Part shown: piece by piece, positions 26,401 through 34,885 of the stretch
How positions within the stretch are numbered: the stretch's first letter is position 1
Layout of the letters: each line of letters begins with the position of its first letter
Source: Coprococcus eutactus
GTDB taxonomy: Bacteria > Bacillota > Clostridia > Lachnospirales > Lachnospiraceae
DNA length: 64,000 nucleotides
Reading direction: 5' to 3'
NCBI RefSeq assembly: GCF_025149915.1
Contig: NZ_CP102278.1
Coordinates: 852,001-916,000 of the forward strand
Program-made: the position numbers and the translations under genes
The notes under the pieces: model-generated
What the model was told of the DNA's origin: nothing
The model's database searches: none
Seen by the model: the letters and a program-made list of their open reading frames with translations, nothing else

Positions 26401-26883
26401 ATGATTGACCAAGTAAAGATTGGAAATTTCTTAAGGAAGTTAAGAAAAGAGAAAGGTATGACTCAGGAAGAAATAGCAACAAAGTTTGGAGTATCTTCCA
26501 GAAGTGTTTCACGCTGGGAAAATGGAAACACAATGCCGGATTTGGCAATCCTTGTTGAATTGGCTGATTATTATGATGTAGATATCAGGGAAATAATTGA
26601 TGGTGAGAGGAAAAGTGAGAATATGGAAAAAGAGACAAAAGAAACTTTATTGAAAATTGCTGATTACGCGGACAAGCAGAAGAGGCAGGCCGTCTTTAGA
26701 GCGGTGCTGTTCTTTGTTATAGAAATATTATGTTTTGGATTCACAATTGCCGCTGTAATATTTAGAAGTAAAGAAAATATTAGTGCTGGATTTGTTGTGG
26801 TTCCGTTGTTTATGACAGTGGTATGTTCAATTGCGTTGATAATAAATGCAAGGGGATATGTATGGAACATTCAGAGGAAATAA
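26401..26883 (+). CDS. XRE-family regulator with C-terminal membrane helices
   Basis: The 160-residue product has an N-terminal helix-turn-helix (FLRKLRKEKGMTQEEIATKF, SSRSVSRWENG) of the Cro/C1 type (residues 9-63). A charged linker follows, then two hydrophobic segments at about 100-120 and 127-148. Membrane-anchored XRE proteins of this form are common in Clostridia, and their signals are mostly unknown. ATG 26401 is preferred because GAAAGGAG lies 10 bases upstream. The inverted repeat upstream may be its own site. Confidence 0.85.
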   Translation: MIDQVKIGNFLRKLRKEKGMTQEEIATKFGVSSRSVSRWENGNTMPDLAILVELADYYDVDIREIIDGERKSENMEKETKETLLKIADYADKQKRQAVFRAVLFFVIEILCFGFTIAAVIFRSKENISAGFVVVPLFMTVVCSIALIINARGYVWNIQRK

Positions 26884-26901
26884 GTTGATTTAGGAGATGT
26901 C

Positions 26902-27270
26902 ATGGAGATAAAAAAGATTGATGAAGAATTTTCAGTGTGTCAGGTGGAAGCTTATACATATGCTAATCTCGATTCTGAGTATTGTTTTATAGGAAAAACT
27001 GATGAGGAAAAGTCTCTGGTATGCCCGGTGAGTGAAGTGCCGTCAAATGTTATAAAGCGTGATGACGGCTGGAGGGCCTTTCGCATTCAGGGAGTACTGG
27101 ATTTTTCTTTGATCGGGATTTTGGCTAAGATCGCATCTGTTCTGGCGGATAACGGAATTTCGATATTTGCAGTATCCACATATAATACGGATTATGTTAT
27201 GGTGAAGAAGGAGAATTTTCAAGATGCACTTGAAGTTCTGGCGGCAGCAGGGTATGAAATTGTGGATTGA
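26902..27270 (+). CDS. ACT-domain protein (CASTOR-like)
   Basis: The 122-residue product has paired ACT-type units: an N-terminal segment up to the VCPVSEVP strand, then WRAFRIQGVLDFSLIGILAKI and ASVLADNGISIFAVSTYNTDYVMV. This is the layout of small single proteins in the CASTOR/ACT_7 group that bind amino acids. It has no enzyme domain, so a sensor role is likely but unproven. It is 18 bases after the XRE regulator. Confidence 0.8.
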   Translation: MEIKKIDEEFSVCQVEAYTYANLDSEYCFIGKTDEEKSLVCPVSEVPSNVIKRDDGWRAFRIQGVLDFSLIGILAKIASVLADNGISIFAVSTYNTDYVMVKKENFQDALEVLAAAGYEIVD

Positions 27271-27322
27271 GAGTTGATAAACCGAAACTTAAAACCGGGA
27301 TGAGAATCAGGGAGATACAATT

Positions 27323-27814
27323 ATGAATATTCCTCACAATAGTTTAATGGAGAAAATCAAAGAACTTGTGCGCTTATGCGAACAGATTGCATCTGATTAT
27401 GGTGACGATGCTTCATGGTTCAAACAACCTGCATCAGATGAAATGATTTCTAATTGGGAAAATAAACACAATGTTTTTATTCCTGAAACATATAAAGAAT
27501 GGTTAAGTTTCACGAATGAAGCACAAATTAGAAACTCATTGGCACATTTTTATGGGCCGGACAAGTTTGTTATGAACTCTGGAGACTTACCAGAAGACTT
27601 GATTGTAATTGCAGATTTAATAGGTGATGGTGAACAATTATGTTTTTCAAAAATAACAAGGGATTTTGTTTGGGTTGACCATGGTGAGTTAGAAATAATA
27701 GATGATTTTGGTGCTGTTTTAAGTGAAATAATTAGAATGCTTAAGCCCCAAAGCTGCTTATCTCCTAAAATGGAAGAATTATTAATGAATATGGTTAAAA
27801 AAAATAATTGCTAG
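27323..27814 (+). CDS. SMI1/KNR4 (SUKH) family protein, probable immunity protein
   Basis: The 163-residue product has the SUKH pattern: an N-terminal helix with WFKQPASDEMISNWE, then the hallmark IPETYKEWLSFTN, and YGPDKF later. SUKH proteins mostly protect cells against polymorphic toxins, acting in the cytoplasm. The gene is AT-richer than its neighbours and favours GAA over GAG, a sign of transfer. No toxin gene is adjacent, so it would be an orphan immunity gene. A ribosome binding site GGGAGA precedes the ATG. Confidence 0.8.
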   Translation: MNIPHNSLMEKIKELVRLCEQIASDYGDDASWFKQPASDEMISNWENKHNVFIPETYKEWLSFTNEAQIRNSLAHFYGPDKFVMNSGDLPEDLIVIADLIGDGEQLCFSKITRDFVWVDHGELEIIDDFGAVLSEIIRMLKPQSCLSPKMEELLMNMVKKNNC

Positions 27815-27831
27815 GATAAAAAGGAATGTAT

Positions 27832-28500
27832 ATGGATTATGATTTATTACAAAAAATATACAATATCAAGTCATTTGTAGGATATACAGATGAGGAGATA
27901 AAAGAGCTGAGAGCGGGATTTGAGAGCATCCCACATACGCTATATGAGATATGGAAGAAATGTGGTAAAACAAGCGAGTTGTTTAATTATAGCAATGATC
28001 CCTGGGTTACTCTTGATTTTCAGCGCAGGTATAAATGGACAAGGAAGACAAAAGGATATTTTTATATCTTGAATGAGAATCAAGGTGTATATCAGGTCGC
28101 GATCAGAAGGGCTGATATGGCTGAGGATGATCCACCTGTGTATGTCGTGGAAACGGATGACGATGGCACGGTCAACGAGATCGGCCAGGCTGAAAATAGT
28201 TTGTCTGCATTTATGATGGGAATGTTGATATATGAGGCGGCAATATCCTGTTTTGAGTTTTGCGCAGAGGATATTATCTGGTATGATGATGGTGATGTTG
28301 AAAAGATAGATGGGATATTAAATAAATATCTGTATCATGTTTATAACTGGTATTCTGACAGAATCGATTTATACACGAAAACTGATGAAGAAATCTTGTT
28401 TGTTATGCAGGGAGATTCTCCGAATGGCACATATTCAGCACGGACAGAAACGGCATATCAGGAGATTGACAGACTGATAGGGGGTATTGGGGAAAGATAA
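27832..28500 (+). CDS. SUKH-like protein, probable immunity protein
   Basis: This 222-residue protein resembles the SUKH superfamily: FESIPHTLYEIWKKCGKT (the usual P-x-x-L/Y helix), NDPWVTLD, and a strand pair GYFYILNENQGVYQVAIRR with DDPPVYVVETDD. A similar NQGV...DPPVY pair occurs in the broken gene at 41729-42025. ATG 27832 is chosen because AAGGA then sits 6 bases upstream; the ATG at 27826 touches that site. It follows the other SUKH gene by 17 bases. The toxin target is unknown. Confidence 0.65.
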   Translation: MDYDLLQKIYNIKSFVGYTDEEIKELRAGFESIPHTLYEIWKKCGKTSELFNYSNDPWVTLDFQRRYKWTRKTKGYFYILNENQGVYQVAIRRADMAEDDPPVYVVETDDDGTVNEIGQAENSLSAFMMGMLIYEAAISCFEFCAEDIIWYDDGDVEKIDGILNKYLYHVYNWYSDRIDLYTKTDEEILFVMQGDSPNGTYSARTETAYQEIDRLIGGIGER

Positions 28501-28510
28501 GGAGCAGATT

Positions 28511-29347
28511 ATGGTAGAGATACTATTTGGAGAAAGCTCGGCAGGCTCCATGAAAGCGGCAAAATGCGAGAATGTGGAATATAAGAATGGTCAGCCACTG
28601 TGGATACAGGGTTCTTCTGACGAGGTGATCTGCCTTGGTTTCATGCTGGACATGGGCTACATCGGCGAGGTAGTTGACAGTCAGTACCGCAAGGATTTTA
28701 TCTACTCAATGTATGCTAAGAACCAGTGGGAGCAGGACGAGGAATATGACAATGAACTTAAGAAACTTGGTGATGTGTATGCTGGGGAACTGGTAAGGCT
28801 TATAAGATTTCTTGAGGGTGGTGAGCCGGTAAGAATATGGTACAGTGACGCTCCATATTCAAGGTGTGGATTTTATCATGTATGCAGCATCCTGAAGAAC
28901 TATCCAAATGAAGTGACTGTTGTCACGCAGCCAGAGCATGTTGTGAAGAAAAACGTCATAGTGTCGTATCATAGCTGGAACGAGGTGGCGGCGGAGGAAT
29001 TCGCTGGGTTCCTCGGAAATGAGAGGAAACTCACATCAGATGAGATAAGAATGTATGCGGAGATGTGGGGCGAGCTTGTCCTTGAAAATGCACCGCTCAG
29101 GGCTGTGGTAAACGGAACTGTGCTCAGTGTGTCAGAGGATTTCTACGATTTTATTATTTGGAACAGGCTGACTGAAAAGCCTGTTAAGGAGTGCAGGCTG
29201 ATCGGAGATATTCTAGGACAGGTTCCGATTGGAATCGGCGACTGGTGGTATGCGGCGAGGATAGAACATTTCATCAGGCAGGGCAAGATAAAGGTTGTGG
29301 AGGATTCGGAGAAAAAGTATGCACGTTTGATAAAAGGGTATTTGTAG
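28511..29347 (+). CDS. DUF1835 domain-containing protein
   Basis: The 278-residue product has an N-terminal DUF1835-like part (ILFGESSAGSMKAA, then VICLGFMLDMGYIG) and a C-terminal DUF3658-like part around PLRAVVNGTVLSVSEDFYD and GDWWYAARIEHFIRQGKIKV. These domains are common in Firmicutes but have no settled function. It starts 10 bases after the SUKH-like gene with AAGGAG upstream. Codon use is closer to the core genes than that of the SUKH gene at 27323. Confidence 0.7.
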   Translation: MVEILFGESSAGSMKAAKCENVEYKNGQPLWIQGSSDEVICLGFMLDMGYIGEVVDSQYRKDFIYSMYAKNQWEQDEEYDNELKKLGDVYAGELVRLIRFLEGGEPVRIWYSDAPYSRCGFYHVCSILKNYPNEVTVVTQPEHVVKKNVIVSYHSWNEVAAEEFAGFLGNERKLTSDEIRMYAEMWGELVLENAPLRAVVNGTVLSVSEDFYDFIIWNRLTEKPVKECRLIGDILGQVPIGIGDWWYAARIEHFIRQGKIKVVEDSEKKYARLIKGYL

Positions 29348-29348
29348 A

Positions 29349-29864
29349 ATGGAGACTGAGAATAGCGTGGATAAAGAAAAATACAAAGCATGTATTGATG
29401 ATATAGAGGTCGCAAAAACTGAAATAAAAAATATGAAATTATACCCAGAGGATGTTGTTGCAGACTTTTACTGTATACCATCACATAACCATCAGGCATA
29501 TTATGCCATGCTTAGTTGCACAGATGATAACTACAGGTTGACATATATAAAAACTCAAGTATATTTTCCGGGGCATAAAAATCCAATAAAAATGTATCCG
29601 TTTGCTCTGTGCAAAAAAGCAGAAAAGCATCCCGGAAAACAAGGACAATTTATGATCGGGGTAAAGAAGGTTGCTGAATCAGAAGTAGCTGTGCTGATGG
29701 ATATGTTGGGGGATCTCCCTATGACACATATTTTTCAGGAAGATGGTTTATATCTTGATGGAGTAGTACAGGGGATAAGGGCCTTTGGAGATAACCCCAA
29801 GGCGGTCTCAAAGGAAGTATTTTATCGCGATGCGGCAAAAATAAATGGTTTGTCAACCAAATAA
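29349..29864 (+). CDS. Hypothetical cytoplasmic protein
   Basis: I do not recognise this 171-residue protein. It has no signal peptide or membrane helix. It begins with a charged helix, followed by strands such as DFYCIPSHNHQAYYAML and TYIKTQVYFPGHKNP, and ends with GLYLDGVVQGIRAFGD. It starts 1 base after the DUF1835 gene, so the two are co-transcribed. Placement at the end of a SUKH cluster makes an immunity-associated role possible, but nothing in the sequence shows it. Confidence 0.6.
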   Translation: METENSVDKEKYKACIDDIEVAKTEIKNMKLYPEDVVADFYCIPSHNHQAYYAMLSCTDDNYRLTYIKTQVYFPGHKNPIKMYPFALCKKAEKHPGKQGQFMIGVKKVAESEVAVLMDMLGDLPMTHIFQEDGLYLDGVVQGIRAFGDNPKAVSKEVFYRDAAKINGLSTK

Positions 29865-30108
29865 AGAGAGTTCTTTGAGAATTTCTATCTTAAAATAGAA
29901 GAAATTATAGAGGGTAGGGAATAAAAGATATTACGTGTTGGACATTATAATAAATGGAGTGTTGAGGGCTAGATGCCAGCAGTCTGGATAATGTTCAAAT
30001 ATATAGTGGCTTTTCCTCTCGGGTCATGTTAGAATCACATGTATATGCAAATAAATGTGGAAGGAAAGATTACGGGGATTAGTTCCAGGTAAAATATGGT
30101 GAAGGTAT

Positions 30109-31485
30109 ATGGAAGATATGAAGAATGGTAAGCGAAGTTCATTTTCGGGCAAGCTGGGGTACGTGCTGGCGGCGGCAGGTGCATCTGTGGGCCTTGGAAA
30201 TATATGGAGATTTCCTTATCTTGCAGCAAAGTACGGCGGGGGAATTTTCCTCATAATATACATCGTGCTTGCACTTACATTTGGTTATACTATGATAGTT
30301 GCGGAGACGGCGATCGGACGAATGACGAGAAAGAGTCCGGTTGGAGCATTCAAATCATTTGGAAAGAAGAAATGGCTGTCGTTTGGCGGCTGGATAAATG
30401 CTGTTATCCCCGTGCTTATAGTGCCGTACTATTCGGTTATCGGCGGCTGGGTCATCAAATATCTGGTGGAGTATTTCAGAGGAAATGCAAAGCAGCTGGC
30501 TGAGGATGGATATTTCACCGATTTCATATCAAATGGTGTGTCAACGGAGCTGTGTTTCATGGCATTCTGTGCATTTACACTTATCATTATATTTGCCGGT
30601 GTGCAGAACGGAATAGAGAGGGTGTCAAAGATCATGATGCCTATACTGATCGTTCTGTCAGTCATCATTGCGGTATATTCCGTGACAAGACCGGGTGCAC
30701 TTGCAGGAGTAAAATACTTCCTTGTGCCAAATGTGAAGAACTTCTCGTGGATGACAGTGGTTTCTGCCATGGGGCAGATGTTCTACTCGCTTTCCATTGC
30801 CATGGGAATACTCATAACATTTGGCTCTTACATGAAGAAAGATACGGCGATAGAGGATTCTACCAGAAATGTAGAGGTATTCGACACTGGTATAGCGATC
30901 ATGGCGGGACTTATGATAATCCCGGCGGTATTTGCATTCTCTGGGGGAGATCCGAATACCCTTCAGGCCGGACCATCACTGATGTTTATCACTATTCCAA
31001 AGGTATTCCAGAACATGGGATTTGGAACTGTCATAGGAATCGTGTTCTTCCTGCTCGTACTATTTGCTGCGGTCACAAGCTCCATAGCACTTACTGAGAG
31101 TGCAGTGTCAACATTTGAGGATGAGCTTGGATGGGGAAGAAAGAAGGCAACGGTGCTTGTGGGAGTTATCATGCTTGCACTTGGAAGTCTGTCATCCCTT
31201 GGCTACGGTCCGCTGGCAGGAATCAAGATCATAGGCATGCAGTTCCTTGACCTGTTCGACTTCCTCACCAATTCGGTGATGATGCCTATAGCGGCACTCC
31301 TCACAAGCCTGCTTGTGTCAAGGGTAGTTGGAATAGATAAGATAGAGGATGAGATAATTCACGGCGAGAGTGCCTTCAGGAGAAAGAAGGTATTTGTAGT
31401 CATGATCAAATATCTCTGCCCTGTATTTGCCATCATTATCCTGCTCAGCTCTGTTGCAAATGCACTTGGCTGGATAAAGATGTAG
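30109..31485 (+). CDS. Sodium-dependent transporter, NSS (SNF) family
   Basis: The 458-residue product has about 11 hydrophobic helices and the family start GKLGYVLAAAGASVGLGNIW followed by RFPYLAAKYGGG, the sodium and substrate site of LeuT-type transporters. AETAIGRMTRKSP and GGDPNTLQAGPSLMF are also conserved. Eleven rather than twelve helices is normal for bacterial members such as MhsT or TnaT. The likely substrates are hydrophobic or aromatic amino acids, and the exact one cannot be told. It is monocistronic with a terminator downstream. Confidence 0.9.
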   Translation: MEDMKNGKRSSFSGKLGYVLAAAGASVGLGNIWRFPYLAAKYGGGIFLIIYIVLALTFGYTMIVAETAIGRMTRKSPVGAFKSFGKKKWLSFGGWINAVIPVLIVPYYSVIGGWVIKYLVEYFRGNAKQLAEDGYFTDFISNGVSTELCFMAFCAFTLIIIFAGVQNGIERVSKIMMPILIVLSVIIAVYSVTRPGALAGVKYFLVPNVKNFSWMTVVSAMGQMFYSLSIAMGILITFGSYMKKDTAIEDSTRNVEVFDTGIAIMAGLMIIPAVFAFSGGDPNTLQAGPSLMFITIPKVFQNMGFGTVIGIVFFLLVLFAAVTSSIALTESAVSTFEDELGWGRKKATVLVGVIMLALGSLSSLGYGPLAGIKIIGMQFLDLFDFLTNSVMMPIAALLTSLLVSRVVGIDKIEDEIIHGESAFRRKKVFVVMIKYLCPVFAIIILLSSVANALGWIKM

Positions 31486-31552
31486 AATTATTATAAAAGG
31501 GAATGAGGTTCTCCTCTGGAAAACCTGAATGGGCAACCTAAACTGCTAATAT

Positions 31553-31602
31553 AGCTGATGACTTCTACGATTATTTTTGTCGCAGAAGTGTCAGCTTTTT
31601 TG
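31553..31602 (+). terminator. Terminator after the NSS transporter
   Basis: AGCTGATGACTTCTACGA pairs with TCGCAGAAGTGTCAGCT around a T-rich loop and ends in six T residues. Confidence 0.8.
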
Positions 31603-31660
31603 TTTCCATAAGAAGAAAATGCTTTGATACATTTGCTAAATTAAGGAGGTATTGTCTATC

Positions 31661-32860
31661 ATGTTGACATCACTTGCACTCATTTTCATAGTCGGACTGG
31701 CGATGGGCGCCATCTGTCAGAGGCTTAAGCTGCCGCGCATCATAGGAATGCTGGCGACGGGAATCGTTCTTGGCCCGTATGTGCTGGATTTCCTTGATCC
31801 GTCCATATTGTCCATATCTGCGGATCTCAGAAAGATAGCGCTTATCATCATACTTATCAAGGCAGGACTGTCCCTTGACCTTAAGGATCTGAAGAAGTCG
31901 GGACGCTCGGCGGTGCTGCTATCATTTGTTCCGGCATCATTCGAGATCATCGGATACATACTGTGCGCACCAGTTATACTTGGAATAAACCGCACAGAGG
32001 CAGCGGTCATGGGCGCGGTGCTAGGCGCGGTATCACCGGCGGTCGTTGTTCCGAGAATGGTGAATCTCATAGAGAAAAAGTACGGAACTGACAAGGCGAT
32101 TCCGCAGATGATACTTGCGGGGGCGTCCTGCGATGATATATTTGTCATAGTGCTTTTTACCACATTTCTCAGCATGGCGCAGGGCGGAAGTGCTCATGTC
32201 ATGGATTTCGTGAATATACCAATATCCATCGTGCTTGGAGTACTGCTTGGCGTGGACGTTGGATATGGACTTTATCTGTTCTTTGAGACTTCCTATGCAA
32301 GGAAACACTGCGTGAGAAACAGCATGAAGGTCATCATCGTGCTGGGATTTTCGTTCCTGCTTATAGCGATAGAGGGATGGCTTGAGGGAAAGGTGTCGGT
32401 GTCGGGACTCCTTGCGGTGGTGGCAATGGCATGTGTCCTGAAACTCAAATGTCCAGAGTCGGTGTCGGGAAGACTCTCACAGAAATTTGGAAAGCTGTGG
32501 CTTGCGGCGGAGGTCATATTGTTCGTGCTTGTGGGTGCGGCTGTGGATATCAGATACACCCTGGCAGCAGGACTTCCGGCGCTCCTTATGATATTTGTCG
32601 CACTGGCATTTAGAATGGTTGGTGTTCTGATCTGCGTGGCACATACATCACTTACATGGAAGGAAAGGCTGTTCTGTGTCATCGCGTATCTTCCGAAGGC
32701 TACAGTTCAGGCAGCCATCGGATCAGTTCCGCTTGCGGCAGGGCTGGCATGTGGTAATATAGTATTGTCGGTTGCTGTGCTGGCGATCGTGGTGACTGCG
32801 CCGCTTGGAGCGATAGGAATAGACGGAACATACAAGCATTTGCTTAGTGAGGATGAATAA
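31661..32860 (+). CDS. Cation:proton antiporter (CPA family)
   Basis: The 399-residue product has about 12-13 helices. It shows KLPRIIGMLATGIVLGPYVL at the N-terminus, AVLGAVSPAVVVPRM, and GASCDDIFVIVLF, whose Asp-Asp pair is the ion-binding site of the antiporter fold. It exchanges sodium or potassium for protons. ATG 31661 is chosen because AAGGAGGT ends 10 bases upstream; a TTG at 31652 is too close. The HAD gene starts 1 base after its stop. Confidence 0.88.
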   Translation: MLTSLALIFIVGLAMGAICQRLKLPRIIGMLATGIVLGPYVLDFLDPSILSISADLRKIALIIILIKAGLSLDLKDLKKSGRSAVLLSFVPASFEIIGYILCAPVILGINRTEAAVMGAVLGAVSPAVVVPRMVNLIEKKYGTDKAIPQMILAGASCDDIFVIVLFTTFLSMAQGGSAHVMDFVNIPISIVLGVLLGVDVGYGLYLFFETSYARKHCVRNSMKVIIVLGFSFLLIAIEGWLEGKVSVSGLLAVVAMACVLKLKCPESVSGRLSQKFGKLWLAAEVILFVLVGAAVDIRYTLAAGLPALLMIFVALAFRMVGVLICVAHTSLTWKERLFCVIAYLPKATVQAAIGSVPLAAGLACGNIVLSVAVLAIVVTAPLGAIGIDGTYKHLLSEDE

Positions 32861-32861
32861 G

Positions 32862-33527
32862 ATGAATAATAAGATAAAGAACATTATATTTGACATGAAC
32901 GGCACAATGATATTTGACGGAAAGTATCATGAGATAGCCTGGAAGGATTATGCGGAGAAGCTTGCTGGCAGACAGATGAGCACGGAGGAGTTTCAGCATC
33001 ATGTGCTGGGGCACACGAACAAGGATATTCTGGAATACCTCATGGGAAAGGGTACGCTCACCGAGGAGAGGATACTTGAACTTACCGAGGAGAAAGAGGC
33101 TATGTACAGAGAGATGTACATGGAAGATACTGCAAACTTCAAACTGGTGGACGGCCTAGTGGCATACCTTGATAAACTTAAGGGACAGGGGATAAATATG
33201 AACATAGCCACAGGGTCAAATATGACAAATCTCGCATTCTATTTTAAAGAGTTTGATCTCGGAAGGTGGTTTGACATAACGCTGTGCGCATACGACGATG
33301 GAACCATGAATGCTAAGCCGGCCCCTGATATGTACATCCGGGCCATGGAGCGCATCGGAGCAGTGCCGGAAGAAACCATGGTCATAGAGGATGGACCGTC
33401 AGGAATCCGGGCAGCGGCGGCAGCCGGAGCCGGATATATAGTGGGAATCTATGGTGACTCATCGAGAGAACTGCTTGAAGAGACAGGGCTGTGTGATGAA
33501 CTGATTCCGGATTATAGAAATATGTGA
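32862..33527 (+). CDS. HAD-family phosphatase / phosphoglucomutase-like
   Basis: The 221-residue product contains HAD motif I as FDMNGTMI (Asp nucleophile, with Asn before Gly-Thr and the second Asp replaced), motif II NIATGSN, a lysine in NAKPAPDMY and motif IV VIEDGPSGIRAA. The helical cap between residues 20 and 90 is of the beta-phosphoglucomutase type. Motif I is usually DxDGT. Here it is DMNGT, so the general acid Asp is Asn, which would favour a different chemistry or lower activity. It is translationally coupled to the antiporter. Confidence 0.85.
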   Translation: MNNKIKNIIFDMNGTMIFDGKYHEIAWKDYAEKLAGRQMSTEEFQHHVLGHTNKDILEYLMGKGTLTEERILELTEEKEAMYREMYMEDTANFKLVDGLVAYLDKLKGQGINMNIATGSNMTNLAFYFKEFDLGRWFDITLCAYDDGTMNAKPAPDMYIRAMERIGAVPEETMVIEDGPSGIRAAAAAGAGYIVGIYGDSSRELLEETGLCDELIPDYRNM

Positions 33528-33598
33528 TAAGAATAGGGCGTGTTCAAATGGACGAACATGCTCTATTTTGCTATGATATATGGGTGTGGGGATGATTC

Positions 33599-34477
33599 CT
33601 ACAACAACTCCATAAGTTTATTTGCAGCAACGCTCATACCACGGCGCCTGTCACTGATGATACACATGTGACGCTTTGGTATGGGCTTTTTAAATTGCAG
33701 GCGGAACAGGTCGCCGCGGTCTATATAGCTCTGGGCGAAGTCTGCCATGATGGAGCCGATGCCGAGATTTCTCATGACGAACTGGGCGATCATATCGCTG
33801 GTAGAAAGCTCGAATTCGGGCTGCAGAGTCACGCCCTCATGGCTCAGGAATGTGTCGACATATGCGCGTGTGCTTGTGTCGTGTTCCAGACAAATGATCG
33901 GAAGTTCGTCAAGCTCGTGGTAATCCAGAGTTTTGCCCTGAAGATATGAGAACCTTGGTCCGGCGATGAAGATGTCCTCGATCTCCCTTGCCTGCCTGAT
34001 CTCCATGTGAGGATCTGCAGGAAGAGGACTGGTGACGATACCGAAGTCTATGTTGCCTGATAGCAGATGATTTATCGTGCTGGGAGTCGGAGCATTTGTG
34101 ACATGAACCTTGATCCCCGGATATAGCTGGTGGAAATGCTCCAGATATGGCAGGAGATAGAACTGCAGTGTCATATCGCTTGCACCTATCCTTATCTCCC
34201 CGGTCTCCATGTGGAGAAGCTGTGAGAGCTGCTGTTCACCCAGGGATATGGATTCGTATCCCGCTGCAACGTGGGAGTAGAGGAGCTCTCCGGCATTTGT
34301 CAGTGAGACGCCCTTCTTGGTTCGGATGAACAGTTCTATGCCGATCGCCTGCTCCAGAGCTTTGACTGCCTGACTTACGGCTGGCTGGGATATACACAGA
34401 TCCCTGGCAGCAGCGGATATGCTGGATGCATTGGCGACGTGGTAGAAGATCTTGTAATATTCGAAATTTATGTTCAT
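33599..34477 (-). CDS. LysR-family transcriptional regulator
   Basis: The 292-residue product has the classic LysR winged helix (FYHVANASSISAAARDLCIS, QPAVSQAVKALEQ) at residues 9-60, then a two-lobe co-inducer domain with GEIRIGASDM and FGIVTSP. It points away from purA, and the HAD gene converges on it. Its target is unclear: LysR genes usually regulate a divergent gene, here purA, but the 408-base gap is long. Confidence 0.9.
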   Translation of the reverse strand: MNINFEYYKIFYHVANASSISAAARDLCISQPAVSQAVKALEQAIGIELFIRTKKGVSLTNAGELLYSHVAAGYESISLGEQQLSQLLHMETGEIRIGASDMTLQFYLLPYLEHFHQLYPGIKVHVTNAPTPSTINHLLSGNIDFGIVTSPLPADPHMEIRQAREIEDIFIAGPRFSYLQGKTLDYHELDELPIICLEHDTSTRAYVDTFLSHEGVTLQPEFELSTSDMIAQFVMRNLGIGSIMADFAQSYIDRGDLFRLQFKKPIPKRHMCIISDRRRGMSVAANKLMELL

Positions 34478-34885
34478 ATATAATTTCCTCCAGATTCAAT
34501 AGAGATCGTTTAATATGTGTGTGTCAACAATATGTTTTATTGCAAAATAATTCAGGACTTTTTACAGTTCTATAATGGTACGATTGAAATAATTTTGCTT
34601 AAAAAATTATACATATATAATATAAGTAAAATGGTGTTTGAGGTGGACAAAATTCATTATATTTACAGTTTATGTTGGTTTCTACAAAATGTAAAGACAA
34701 ATATAAGATACACTTATAATAAATATAAATAATATTGATTTTACTTATGACATTATAGTGTTATAATGAAAAGGTATTGTGAGTGATCTGCTTATAAATA
34801 TTATGTATGGGCAGAAACATTTGAACAGCCACAATACGGATATCAGAAAATATTTCAAAATGCTGCGAAAGCGAGGAAAAGTATT
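34478..34885. promoter_or_regulatory. AT-rich divergent region between LysR gene and purA
   Basis: I find no gene here. An extended -10 element TGTTATAAT (34759-34767) lies about 120 bases before purA with only weak -35 candidates. The rest is AT-rich with many TATAA-like stretches and no convincing stem-loop. Confidence 0.45.
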
